Origin: Planctomycetota bacterium
GTDB lineage: Bacteria > Planctomycetota > Planctomycetia > Planctomycetales > Planctomycetaceae
Reading direction: 5' to 3'
DNA: 64,000 nt
Assembly (NCBI GenBank): GCA_014584345.1
Contig: JACTNB010000013.1
Location: 62,001 to 126,000 of the forward strand
Translations under genes and position numbers: made by a program
Part shown: positions 52,117 through 60,510 of the stretch, one piece after another
Numbering within the stretch: the stretch's first letter is position 1
Layout of the letters: every line of letters starts with the position of its first letter
Notes under the pieces: generated by a model
What the model was told of the DNA's origin: nothing
Databases searched by the model: none
Seen by the model: only the letters and a program-made list of their open reading frames with translations

Positions 52117-53199
52117 TCAGTCCGCGGAGACGTCAAGAATCTCCGTTTTGCTGGGCTGACCAGGGATTTCCCGGACGAATCGGGGGACGGCGTAACCCGG
52201 CAACAGTGTTTTTAATTCCGCTACGATTCTCGGCCCCAAGGGGAGTTCGGTTTCGAAGTGAGACGCCCCTTGAACGCGGTCCAGTTGGTGCAGATAGTAG
52301 GGAATCACTCCCAGATTGATCAGTCGGCGACATAATTCCGCCTGAATTCCGGTGGTATCGTTTACTCCGCGCAGCAGCACCGCCTGATTCAATGTCGGTA
52401 TCCCGCTTCGAACGAGCTGTTGTAGCGACCAGGGACACTCCCCTGCGATCTCCGCCGGATGATTCGCATGCACCACGAACAGCGGTTGCAGACGCGTTTC
52501 CCGAAATATCCCCAGCAGGTCCTCGGTGATACGGCTGGGAATCACGATGGGCAGACGCGTATGCACGCGAATCCGCTGCAAGCGGGGAACCGCCGCCAAA
52601 TCCTGGACCATCTGCCGCAGGCGTCGATCGTTCAACACCAGGGGATCGCCGCCGCTGAGGATGATCTCTTCCACATCCGGTTGATCAGCAAGAAGTTCCA
52701 GTGTTTTCTGCCACTCCTCCCGCGAACGGGGCTGCTCTTCATAGGGAAAATGGCGGCGGAAACAGTACCGGCAATGGATGGCACACTGGCCGAGCGTGAT
52801 CAGCAGGGAACGGCCCGTATATTTCCGCAGCAGTCCCGGCCCCTGCAATGCGTCGATATCTCCGACTGCATCCTTCGTAAAACCATTCCCAGAAGCGAGT
52901 TCCGATCGGTCCGGCAGAACTTGTCGCAGGAGCGGGTCATGCGGATTGCCCGGTTCCATGCGATTCAAAAAGGACTCGGGAACCAGCAGGGGAAAGTCGC
53001 CGACGTTCGGCTTCCAGGGAGCGGGAAAGTGGTCCGTCAGGTTCAGGCGTCGCAGCAGTTCCGCTGGATCCCGTATCGCCTGGGCCAGTTCTCGCTGCCA
53101 TTCGGGAGGGGCAGAAGGGGATTCATTCAGATTCGCGGGAAAATCCGTGCGATTCTCAATTAGCCCGGTCTTGTTGATTGTCCTGAGGTCTTTTATCAT
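52117..53199 (-). CDS. epmB: EF-P lysine 2,3-aminomutase-like radical SAM enzyme EpmB
   Basis: A 360-residue KamA-family enzyme. The radical SAM motif is CAIHCRYCFRRHFPYEE (CxxxCxxC), followed by EIILSGGDPLVLND and HTRLPIVIPSRI, which are typical of EpmB/YjeK. The length (about 340-360) and the divergent position next to efp favour EpmB over catabolic lysine 2,3-aminomutase. It makes beta-lysine for attachment to EF-P. The ligase EpmA is not encoded in this window. Confidence 0.9.
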   Translation of the reverse strand: MIKDLRTINKTGLIENRTDFPANLNESPSAPPEWQRELAQAIRDPAELLRRLNLTDHFPAPWKPNVGDFPLLVPESFLNRMEPGNPHDPLLRQVLPDRSELASGNGFTKDAVGDIDALQGPGLLRKYTGRSLLITLGQCAIHCRYCFRRHFPYEEQPRSREEWQKTLELLADQPDVEEIILSGGDPLVLNDRRLRQMVQDLAAVPRLQRIRVHTRLPIVIPSRITEDLLGIFRETRLQPLFVVHANHPAEIAGECPWSLQQLVRSGIPTLNQAVLLRGVNDTTGIQAELCRRLINLGVIPYYLHQLDRVQGASHFETELPLGPRIVAELKTLLPGYAVPRFVREIPGQPSKTEILDVSAD

Positions 53200-53364
53200 G
53201 CGGCGATCCGGCGCGAGTCGGAGAAATGTCTCTGATCTTATCGGATTGGCCGAAATCCGAAAGTGTTCCCCCGTTGTGCGCGGCGATGATTTTCCGCCCG
53301 AACACCAGCAGACATCAATTCACCCCATTGCAGGCAGATACGTTAAACGATTCAAGGTAGAACC

Positions 53365-53934
53365 ATGGCTCAAGTGAACGCGGGAGAATTCAAAAAAGGG
53401 ATTAAGGTCATTGTCGAAAATGAACCTTACGACATGCTGGAATGCAACTTCGTGAAGCCCGGCAAGGGACAGGCGTTGTACAAAACCCGCCTCCGTAACC
53501 TGCTGAAGGGAACCATTCTTGACCGGACCTATAAAAGTGGCGACAGTCTCGAAGCCGCCGACATCCGCAAAGGCAGAGGTTCCTACACCTACCGCGATGC
53601 GGAAAGTTACTACTTCCTCGACAACGACACATTCGAACAGTACGGCTTGCCCGCCGCAGTCTACGACGATACGATGAAATTTCTGCTGGAGGGCTCGGAA
53701 GTCGACCTGTTGTTCTGGAATGACAAGCTGATCGCAATGACCCCCCCCATGCACGTGGTCCTGGAAGTGACCTACGCCGAACCGGCTGCCCGCGGGAATA
53801 CGGCTACGAATGTCACCAAATTGGCCACGGTCGAGACAGGAGCCGAGGTGCAAGTGCCCGCCTTCATCGAACAGGGGAATCGGGTCAAGATCGAAGTCGA
53901 AACGGGAAACTACATCGAACGCGTGGCGATTTAA
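53365..53934 (+). CDS. efp: Translation elongation factor P
   Basis: A 189-residue protein that binds between the P and E sites to relieve stalling at proline runs. Domain I has the modification loop KPGKGQALYKTRLRN, with Lys34 at the tip where beta-lysine is added in EpmAB systems. Domains II and III (DRTYKSGDSLE, YTYRDAESYYFLDNDTFEQY, GNYIERVAI) are normal. The divergent neighbour epmB supports beta-lysylation. Confidence 0.96.
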   Translation: MAQVNAGEFKKGIKVIVENEPYDMLECNFVKPGKGQALYKTRLRNLLKGTILDRTYKSGDSLEAADIRKGRGSYTYRDAESYYFLDNDTFEQYGLPAAVYDDTMKFLLEGSEVDLLFWNDKLIAMTPPMHVVLEVTYAEPAARGNTATNVTKLATVETGAEVQVPAFIEQGNRVKIEVETGNYIERVAI

Positions 53935-54003
53935 CGTGGTTCGAGGGTGACTTGCAAGGAAGAGACGAGGAGGACTGGACGGAAATTTTCAGGAGGCCCG
54001 GGG

Positions 54004-54216
54004 ATGTGGCTGATTTTACTGTATGGACTGGCTGCCATCTGGGCCTTGCGGACCCTGCTAAAGCTGATGGACCGGCACAAGCAAATTCATCTGCACGAGT
54101 TGCAACGGAAGCTGGAGCAGCAGCAGTCAGAGCAGGACATCTTCGATGCCATCGACAAAAAGAATCAGGAGCTGGAACAGGAACGGCAGTCGGAATCGCG
54201 CTCTCGCGCCGCCTGA
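54004..54216 (+). CDS. Small single-helix membrane protein with coiled coil
   Basis: A 70-residue protein. The start is supported by AGGAGG about 10 bases upstream. Residues 2-20 are one membrane segment (WLILLYGLAAIWALRTLL); residues 25-65 are a charged, heptad-like helix (LHELQRKLEQQQSEQDIFD and following). No family is recognised. It is 70 bases after efp on the same strand and may be co-transcribed. Confidence 0.6.
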   Translation: MWLILLYGLAAIWALRTLLKLMDRHKQIHLHELQRKLEQQQSEQDIFDAIDKKNQELEQERQSESRSRAA

Positions 54217-54241
54217 TTCCAGGTGCCCGTGATTTATACGC

Positions 54242-54278
54242 AGGGTACGCTGTGTATACCTTAAATGCGGTATCCACG
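54242..54278. repeat. R4 repeat, copy 2
   Basis: A 37-base sequence (AGGGTACGCTGTGTATACC then TTAAATGCGGTATCCACG) that is the reverse complement, with a few changes, of 44356-44393. It contains a GTATACC/GGTATCC inverted repeat and sits immediately left of element R1-B. Confidence 0.6.
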
Positions 54279-54283
54279 GGAGG

Positions 54284-54534
54284 TTAAGCCGGATTTCTCA
54301 CAGGGTCAATAAATCAGGATTACTGACTTCGACGAACTAGCCGCGCCCGTGAGGAAGCGGGCCAGACTGGGGCTCGGTTTATCGCAATACATTGCCACGA
54401 TTGATGTTGTGTCCAAGGAGTGCTACTCGGGGGACTGCCCGCTTGGCCCGCTTCCTCACGGGCGCGGCTAGTTTTCTGGGCATTTTCGAGGCAAAATTTA
54501 ACGCATTGGTAACTATGTAAGAAATGTGAGTTAG
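54284..54534. repeat. REPIN/MITE-like element R1, copy B
   Basis: An element of 251 bases. The left end starts TTAAGCCGGATTTCTCAC and the right end reversed starts CTAACTCACATTTCTTAC. The inner REP-like arms (54337-54364 and 54444-54471) are perfect 28-base inverted repeats and both carry GTGAGG where copies A arm 1 and C have GTCAGG, so the two arms changed together. It lies upstream of miaB in the same orientation as copy A. The remaining 180 bases to miaB hold a TATAAC box but no complete promoter could be assigned. Confidence 0.85.
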
Positions 54535-54715
54535 GCCACAATCTGTTGCGATGTATTGCGTGGGATTTATACATTCACGGCCATCGGGCTACCCCCGTTA
54601 AACGTGTTGCCATGCAACTCATGGTATAACCTTTCGTGGACTGTTTCCTTCGTATTCCAGGAATTCACCGCTTCAACGGCCTGGAAATTCCCGGGCAGCC
54701 AGATAACGACAAATC

Positions 54716-56176
54716 ATGAGCGATCACAAGCCAGAAAAAATGCTGTTTATTGAAACCGTCGGCTGCCAGATGAATGTTCTGGACAGCGAACTGGTGGTTG
54801 CCGCGCTCCGCAAGGAGGGGTACCAACTGACCGACAACATGAAGCTGGCCGACACGATTCTGTTCAACACCTGCAGCGTCCGCGAGCATGCCGAACACAA
54901 AATCTACAGCCAGTTGGGTCGCCTGAAATACAGCAAACAGGCCCGGCCCGACCTGGTCATTGGCGTGATGGGCTGCATGGCCCAGAAAGACCAGAACCAG
55001 ATTTTTCAGCGGGCTCCCCAAGTCGATCTGGTGGTGGGAACCGGACAACTCGCGGAAATCCCCCGCTTGATTCAGGAGTCTCGCGAGAAGCGGGAACGGC
55101 AGCTTGCCGTCAGCCTGAATCGCAAGGCCGGAACGCGGCAGGAAGTCTCCAGCAGTTTCCAGAGTTACGATCCCCTCCGCGACCCCGAAATGCGGCCCTC
55201 CCCATATCAGGCCTACGTGCGGATCATGTTCGGTTGCGATAAATTCTGCACCTATTGTGTCGTCCCCATGACACGCGGACCCGAGCAGAGCCGCAATCCC
55301 AGCGAAATTCTGCAGGAAACCGTCGCGCTGGCTCATCAGGGCGTTCAGGAAATCACGCTGCTCGGGCAAACCGTCAATAGCTATCGACATACGGAAAACG
55401 GCAAGGAATACCGACTTGCCGACCTGCTTGAAATGCTGCACGGCGTGGAAGGCATTCAACGGATCAAGTTCGTTACGAATTATCCCAAGGATATGACCGG
55501 CGATCTGTTGCAGGCAATCCGCGATCTCCGCAAGGTTTCCCATTACCTGCACGTCCCCCTGCAGCATGGCTGCGACGACGTTCTCAAGCGGATGAAACGG
55601 GGCTACACCGTGGAGGAATACCGGGACATGATGGGCCGCATCCGCGAAACCCTCCCCGCCTGCGCGGTCTCGAGCGATTTCATTGTCGGCTTTTGTGGCG
55701 AATCCGAGGAGGCCCACCAGAAAAGCCTCGCCGCACTGCGGGAATTCCGCTTCAAGAACAGTTTCATCTTCAAGTATTCCGAACGGCCCGGCACCAAGGC
55801 GTCGGAAAACTTCCAGGACGATATTCCCGAGGAGGTCAAACGCCGACGCAACAACGAAATGCTCGACGTACAAAACGCGATCAGTGCGGAGGACAATGCG
55901 GACTTCATCGGCCGCGAAGTGGAAGTGCTGGTCGAAGGCCCCAGCAAGAATGCCGTCAAGGCGGAACAGAATCGCCCCAGCAATGCCAGTGTCGATCAAC
56001 TTGTGGGGCGGACCCGCTGCGACCGCATCGTCGTCTTCGACGGCAATCCCCGCCTCACCGGCTCACTGACCCAGGTGGCGATTCACGACTGCACGCAGAC
56101 CACCCTGCTGGGGAGCATTGTCACCCGCTCGATTCAGCATGGCTCCTCGGACCTGCTGCCGATCCTGCAATCCTGA
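54716..56176 (+). CDS. miaB: tRNA i6A37 methylthiotransferase MiaB
   Basis: A 486-residue radical SAM enzyme that makes ms2i6A37 in tRNAs reading UNN codons. The N-terminal domain has ETVGCQMNVLDSE, FNTCSVREHAEHK and VMGCMAQKD (three cluster cysteines). The radical SAM motif is CDKFCTYCVVPMTRGPEQSR, the classical MiaB signature. LLGQTVNSY and HVPLQHGCDDVLKRMKRGYT are also typical, and a TRAM domain ends the protein. It is flanked on both sides by R1 elements in opposite orientations. Confidence 0.96.
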   Translation: MSDHKPEKMLFIETVGCQMNVLDSELVVAALRKEGYQLTDNMKLADTILFNTCSVREHAEHKIYSQLGRLKYSKQARPDLVIGVMGCMAQKDQNQIFQRAPQVDLVVGTGQLAEIPRLIQESREKRERQLAVSLNRKAGTRQEVSSSFQSYDPLRDPEMRPSPYQAYVRIMFGCDKFCTYCVVPMTRGPEQSRNPSEILQETVALAHQGVQEITLLGQTVNSYRHTENGKEYRLADLLEMLHGVEGIQRIKFVTNYPKDMTGDLLQAIRDLRKVSHYLHVPLQHGCDDVLKRMKRGYTVEEYRDMMGRIRETLPACAVSSDFIVGFCGESEEAHQKSLAALREFRFKNSFIFKYSERPGTKASENFQDDIPEEVKRRRNNEMLDVQNAISAEDNADFIGREVEVLVEGPSKNAVKAEQNRPSNASVDQLVGRTRCDRIVVFDGNPRLTGSLTQVAIHDCTQTTLLGSIVTRSIQHGSSDLLPILQS

Positions 56177-56233
56177 CAGTCGTGTTGATTTCCGCAATTT
56201 CGAGCGCCACAGTTCCGCGGAGTCATATCCCCC

Positions 56234-56485
56234 TTAACCCACATGTCTCACACCGTTACCAATCCGGTAAATTTTGCCTCGAAAGTGCCTGGAAAACTAG
56301 CCGCGCCCGTCAGGAAGCGGGCCAAGCGGGCGGTTCCCCGAGGAACACTCCTTGGACACAACATCAATTCTGGCAATGTATTGCGATAAACCGGGCCCCA
56401 GTCTGGCCCGCTTCCTGACGGGCGCGGCTACTTCGTCGAAGTCAGCAATCCTGATTTATTGACCCTGGCGAGAAATCCGGGTTAA
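56234..56485. repeat. REPIN/MITE-like element R1, copy C (inverted)
   Basis: An element of 252 bases in opposite orientation to copies A and B. Its ends are the best preserved: TTAACCCACATGTCTCAC on the left and, reversed, TTAACCCGGATTTCTCGC on the right. The inner REP-like arms lie at 56297-56324 and 56404-56430 and are complementary over 27 bases. It sits between miaB and the terminator shared with rpsT. Confidence 0.88.
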
Positions 56486-56522
56486 ATCCACGACTGCGCT
56501 GGGTACTGCTTCCCGGAAATGC

Positions 56523-56553
56523 AAAAAGCCTTCCCCAAGGAAGGCTTTTTTTG
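56523..56553 (-). terminator. Bidirectional terminator between miaB and rpsT
   Basis: A 10-bp perfect stem (AAAGCCTTCC at 56524-56533 and GGAAGGCTTT at 56539-56548) is flanked by A and T runs on both sides. It follows the rpsT stop by about 20 bases and can also end transcripts from miaB. Confidence 0.8.
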
Positions 56554-56573
56554 TTGGTCGAATTCCGCTTCCA

Positions 56574-56864
56574 CTATTCGGCGGGAGCAGTGGTGGGCTG
56601 TTGCTTGGCCAGTTTCAGGAGCTTGGACAAGCGGCTTTTGGTCCGGGCAGCGGCATTGCGATGGATCAAATTCTTGGCGGCAGACTGATCCAGTCGCTTT
56701 GAAGCGATCCGAAAGGCGCTTTCCGCCCCTTCAAGGTCCCCGGAAGCCGCCAGGGCTCGCACCTTTTTCACCGCCGTTCGCAGCGCGGAACGCTGGGTGC
56801 GATTGTGCAGACGCCTCTTGATACTCTGACGAAGGGCTTTCTTCGCATTGGCGGTATTTGGCAT
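56574..56864 (-). CDS. rpsT: 30S ribosomal protein S20
   Basis: A 96-residue, Lys/Arg/Ala-rich three-helix protein that binds 16S rRNA early in 30S assembly. MPNTANAKKALRQSIKRRLHNRTQRSALRTAVKK is the typical S20 start and SKRLDQSAAKNLIHRNAAARTKSRLSK the core. The length is normal. It stands alone with its own promoter and terminator. Confidence 0.96.
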   Translation of the reverse strand: MPNTANAKKALRQSIKRRLHNRTQRSALRTAVKKVRALAASGDLEGAESAFRIASKRLDQSAAKNLIHRNAAARTKSRLSKLLKLAKQQPTTAPAE

Positions 56865-57374
56865 AACCCGTTACTCAACAGTATGTTTGAAAAAGTATTC
56901 GTTAGCTCGGCAACTTTGCCGCGATTCGCAGGGAGCGAAGTATAATGGGTTTCGTCCGCGATTTCAAATGTTTCCATCGACTTTTTTCGGAACCGCGTTG
57001 AGGCGGAAGATCAAACCGCCAGAGGGGGCGAATTTCATCTGAATTGCCCATAAATTGCATATTACCCGTTATTTTCAGGGCTCCCAAAAGCCCCATACGG
57101 AGTAATCCTCTCCCAATTTACCAAGTGAATGGATTCCTTGCGAATTCCATTTGGCAACCCGCCGATAACAAGGGACGATTGAAGCTCAATCGTTTCACTT
57201 TTATGAATTCAGTCTTTTCCAGTGGCTCGTTTTCCTTTCGACAGCCTCATTGCAGTGTCTCTGCGGGACTGTCGAACTAGATAACGGGGCACCGGTCTCT
57301 ATCCGGGGTTCGCGAACCCTCCGGATCTGGATTCACCCGGAGCCTTTACTCCCGCGCGGAAGCACCTGGGGACA
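56865..57374. other. Intergenic region between rpsT and the alpha/beta hydrolase gene
   Basis: About 510 bases between divergent genes. The left part holds the rpsT promoter, listed separately. The right part, about 400 bases, has no supportable gene and no repeat of the families found in this window; a promoter for the hydrolase gene is expected there but was not resolved. Confidence 0.4.
56939..56967 (-). promoter_or_regulatory. Sigma-70-type promoter of rpsT
   Basis: Reading leftward, TTGAAA (complement of 56962-56967) and TATACT (complement of 56939-56944) are separated by exactly 17 bases. The start of transcription would lie about 65 bases before the rpsT start codon. Confidence 0.65.
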
Positions 57375-58553
57375 ATGTCGGCCATGCATCGAAAATCCAT
57401 TCCCGCATTGCTGTTCGCCCTGGTGTTGTCGCTGATCGTCGAGTGTGGGGGGGGATGCGGTACGGAGCAGGTATGCTACGGGGATGACTGCGTGCATTCC
57501 GCAGGGTATTGGATCGTCAGCACTTATGGCATGGACCAGCATCCCGGTTCCTGTCCCGGTCGGATCTGTTTTCAGGTTTACCAGAAAACGTGCGACGGGA
57601 AACTGCGTAAATCCTCGATCACCCATATGCAGCAATGCCTGAACCCGCAGGCCCCTACATGCGTTTTTGTTCACGGGAGCTTTGTGGATATCGATTCCGC
57701 TCTCACGTCATCGCACGAGACCTATCGCTGGCTGAAACAAGGTGCCCCGTGCTGCGAGTTGAACACGATTTTTTTCGTTTGGCCCAGCAGCGATGCCGAG
57801 ACGGTCCTGTTGCCGACAAAAGTCGTGGAAAACGGGCTGAAAGCAGCCCATAACGGCATGTATCTTTCCACGCTGATCGACTACCTGCCTCCCTGTTCGC
57901 CTCTGTGCCTGATGGGGCATAGTCATGGCGCGAGAGTGGTGGCCGCAAGTTTGCATTACCGGGCAGGAGGTGTGATTCAGGGATGTGCTCCCCGCAACCG
58001 GGCAAACGATTGCCGCCGAATTCGCGTGGTTTTGGCGGCTGCGGCCATCAATCATGACTGGCTCAACCCGGATGACCGTTACGGCCTGGCACTGACGCAG
58101 GTGGATGGCCTGTTGAACATGGTGAATCATCGCGATCTGGCCTTAACGCTTTACCCACTGGTCTCGCTGCCTTACGGGCGCGCCTTGGCCAAGAGTGGCG
58201 TCACCTTTTTTGATGCCCACAAACTGGGCCCCCTGGCCTGCAAAATTCAAGAGTTGAATGTATCGCGCGAGGTAGGCGTCCGGCATGTCTGGTCGAGTTA
58301 TTATTCGCGTCCGGAAATTTCGCGGATGATATCTGGTTACGTTTACGGAAATTGCCTGCCTGCTGGCCCGTCTGGCCTGGTCGACGCCCGATTGGATGCC
58401 ATGGACCGGGAATTGGCGGAATGGACTGGACAACTCCAGCCCGGCAGTCGGTTCGATATCGAGCTTCCTCTGCCGCAAGATGATAAGGTTGCAGATGTTA
58501 CGCCTCCCCTCCTGCCTGCCCTGCCTGCGATCCCGGCTTTTCCGACGGAATAA
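57375..58553 (+). CDS. Secreted Cys-rich alpha/beta hydrolase
   Basis: A 392-residue exported protein; a hydrophobic signal (PALLFALVLSLIVECGGGC) opens it. The nucleophile elbow is LMGHSHGARVVA (GHSHG), and the oxyanion region is CVFVHGSFVD after the first strands. The N-terminal 60 mature residues are unusually rich in Cys (CYGDDCVHS, CPGRICFQ, CDGKL, CLNPQAPTC) and may form disulfides. The C-terminus is Pro-rich. A catalytic Asp and His could not be assigned with certainty. ATG at 57384 is an equally possible start. The family (lipase, esterase or DUF900-like) is not resolved. Confidence 0.7.
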   Translation: MSAMHRKSIPALLFALVLSLIVECGGGCGTEQVCYGDDCVHSAGYWIVSTYGMDQHPGSCPGRICFQVYQKTCDGKLRKSSITHMQQCLNPQAPTCVFVHGSFVDIDSALTSSHETYRWLKQGAPCCELNTIFFVWPSSDAETVLLPTKVVENGLKAAHNGMYLSTLIDYLPPCSPLCLMGHSHGARVVAASLHYRAGGVIQGCAPRNRANDCRRIRVVLAAAAINHDWLNPDDRYGLALTQVDGLLNMVNHRDLALTLYPLVSLPYGRALAKSGVTFFDAHKLGPLACKIQELNVSREVGVRHVWSSYYSRPEISRMISGYVYGNCLPAGPSGLVDARLDAMDRELAEWTGQLQPGSRFDIELPLPQDDKVADVTPPLLPALPAIPAFPTE

Positions 58554-59202
58554 AAACTCCATCCGTACCTGTGTCTCCCAGGTGATTGCCCCGGTAGCGA
58601 ATGCTGTAAACAATGAGTTCGGGAATTCCTGCCGCCAAACGGCCCCTGTTGATTATTCCCTGGGAATATATGGTGGATTAGCCTTCCGAAGCGGGTCATG
58701 TAGGCATATGGTTGCATACCCCTCGCACTCGCATAGAGCGGAGATGAGGTTGCAGTCGGGTTTGATACGGGAGGTGTTGCAACTGCGGAGGAGACTACCG
58801 AATTCCAGCGGGGGGACAGGCAGTCGAAGAACCGGAATCCCACACGGGGAGGGTGACTCCCAGGTCAAATGTGGAGCCGCGGGGGCCTGAATGGCATGCG
58901 GAAACGGCGAGTCGTGCGTTTTATACGCTCCAGGGGCAGGGAGTTACGCAAAAAGGGGAAATCCGCCCCCTTTCGGGCTTGCATCTGCGTTACTGTTGGA
59001 GTCTGCTGACAATTTGACTTCCGGGGTGAGATTCCCGAGAATGGACGGTTTCAAGCACAAATGGTGAGGACTCCCTGGAGTCCGGGGTGCCATTCTTGAG
59101 TATTCAGCAGGAATGTTAGTAACGAGTCCGGGCTTTTGAGTTCGGCACTTACATTCTCCGATATCTTTCCAAAATGACTCGACAGCGAGCGGACGACGGT
59201 CC
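58554..59202. other. Intergenic region upstream of the ketosynthase-like gene
   Basis: About 650 bases. Open frames exist on both strands but none has a good start, family resemblance or clear codon pattern. A hairpin (AAAGGGG at 58952-58958 with CCCCTTT at 58967-58973) could act as a leftward terminator, yet no leftward gene is nearby. No REP-like unit is present. Confidence 0.35.
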
Positions 59203-60510
59203 ATGAATGATGTAGCGCCACAACGGATCGCAATTACAGGCCTGGGAGTCGTGAGTGCCTGCGGCATCGGCATTGCCAACTTTGAAGCAAGCCTGAACCA
59301 GGGGCGTTCCGGCATTGGTCCGATTGATCTGTTTCCGGGCGAAGTACCACCAGGTCATATTGGCGGCCAGTGTCATGATTTCAATGATGAATCGATAAAA
59401 AAGAATTACCTCAAGGCGCAACGCAAAAGCATCAAGGTAATGTGCCGCGATATTCAACTGGGAGTGGCGGCGGCTGCCATGGCGCTGGAGCACTCCGAGT
59501 TGAAGCTGAACGAAACCGAACGGGCTCGGCTGGGCGTGGAATTCGGTGCGGACCTGATGCTTTCCAATCCCGACGTCCTTTCGCCGGCGGCATTTGCATC
59601 CCGCGATGAAACGGGGATTCCGACCGATACCAACTGGGGCAACCGGGGTCTGCCACAAATGGAACCGCTGTGGTTGCTCAAGTATTTACCGAACATGCCC
59701 GCCTGCCATATCAGTATTCATGCAGACGCCCGCGGCCCGAGTAACTCGTTGACGCTGGAAGAAGCGAGCGGAAACCAGACGATCGGGGAATCGCTGCGGA
59801 TCATCCGTCGCGGGCAAGCGGATGCGATGATCGCGGGTACCACGGGAACGCGTCTGCATATTGTGAAGTCGATCAATTACACCAATCTGCACGAATTGGC
59901 CTCTCCCGACAGCCTCGCACCCGAAAAGGTCCTGAAGCCGTTCGACAAGCATCGAGCAGGGGAAGTGGTTGGCGAAGGCTCGGGCGCGCTGATCCTGGAA
60001 AAACCCGATCTGGCCCTTGCTCGCAATGCCCGAATCTACGGTTGGGTGTGTGGCATCGGCAGTTCGTGCGTGCGGAACCGGCATCAACAGGGAAATGCCC
60101 GGCAAGCGCTGGTCAATGCCATCCACGCGGCGCTCCGTTCCGCGCAAATCGAACCGATCCAAATCGGGCATATCAACGCCAACGGATGTGGCTCGCGTAA
60201 ACTCGATGCCGAGGAAGCAGCTGCGATTCTTGAAGTGTTCGGCGACTATGGCCGCGAAGTTCCGGTGACGTCGCTGAAGCCGCATTTCGGCAACTGTGGC
60301 TCGGGCGCGGGAACCATCGAACTGATCGGTTCGATTGTCGGTCTGAAAAACGGTCTGATTTATCCCACGCTGAATTACGAAACTCCCGACCCCGAATGCC
60401 CGTTAAACGTAGTACACGGCGCGGCATTAAAGACAGACCGCAAACTGTTCCTGAACGTAAACGTGACCCGCAACGGCCAAGCCAGCGCCCTGGTTGTGGA
60501 AGCCAATTAA
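59203..60510 (+). CDS. Ketosynthase-like protein lacking the catalytic Cys-His-His triad
   Basis: A 435-residue protein of the FabF/KAS-II thiolase fold. The family frame is clear: RIAITGLGVVSACGIG at the N-terminus, ADAMIAGTTG after the active-site helix, FDKHRAGEVVGEGSGALILE and a C-terminal GHINANGCGSRKLD. The active-site cysteine position (TACxSG in FabF) reads EEASG, with Glu187. The first histidine (NAHGTxT) is Asn327, and the second (GHLLGAAG) is Asn364 in FGNCGSGAG; Lys359 is kept. It cannot be a normal condensing enzyme. It may act like a chain-length factor, decarboxylase or binding protein. No acyl carrier protein gene is adjacent. Confidence 0.82.
   Translation: MNDVAPQRIAITGLGVVSACGIGIANFEASLNQGRSGIGPIDLFPGEVPPGHIGGQCHDFNDESIKKNYLKAQRKSIKVMCRDIQLGVAAAAMALEHSELKLNETERARLGVEFGADLMLSNPDVLSPAAFASRDETGIPTDTNWGNRGLPQMEPLWLLKYLPNMPACHISIHADARGPSNSLTLEEASGNQTIGESLRIIRRGQADAMIAGTTGTRLHIVKSINYTNLHELASPDSLAPEKVLKPFDKHRAGEVVGEGSGALILEKPDLALARNARIYGWVCGIGSSCVRNRHQQGNARQALVNAIHAALRSAQIEPIQIGHINANGCGSRKLDAEEAAAILEVFGDYGREVPVTSLKPHFGNCGSGAGTIELIGSIVGLKNGLIYPTLNYETPDPECPLNVVHGAALKTDRKLFLNVNVTRNGQASALVVEAN

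Noticed and set aside
58343..58843. A 166-codon leftward frame overlapping the hydrolase 3' end and the gap after it
   Set aside because: Ser/Arg/Pro-rich translation, no recognisable start signal, partly antisense to the hydrolase gene.
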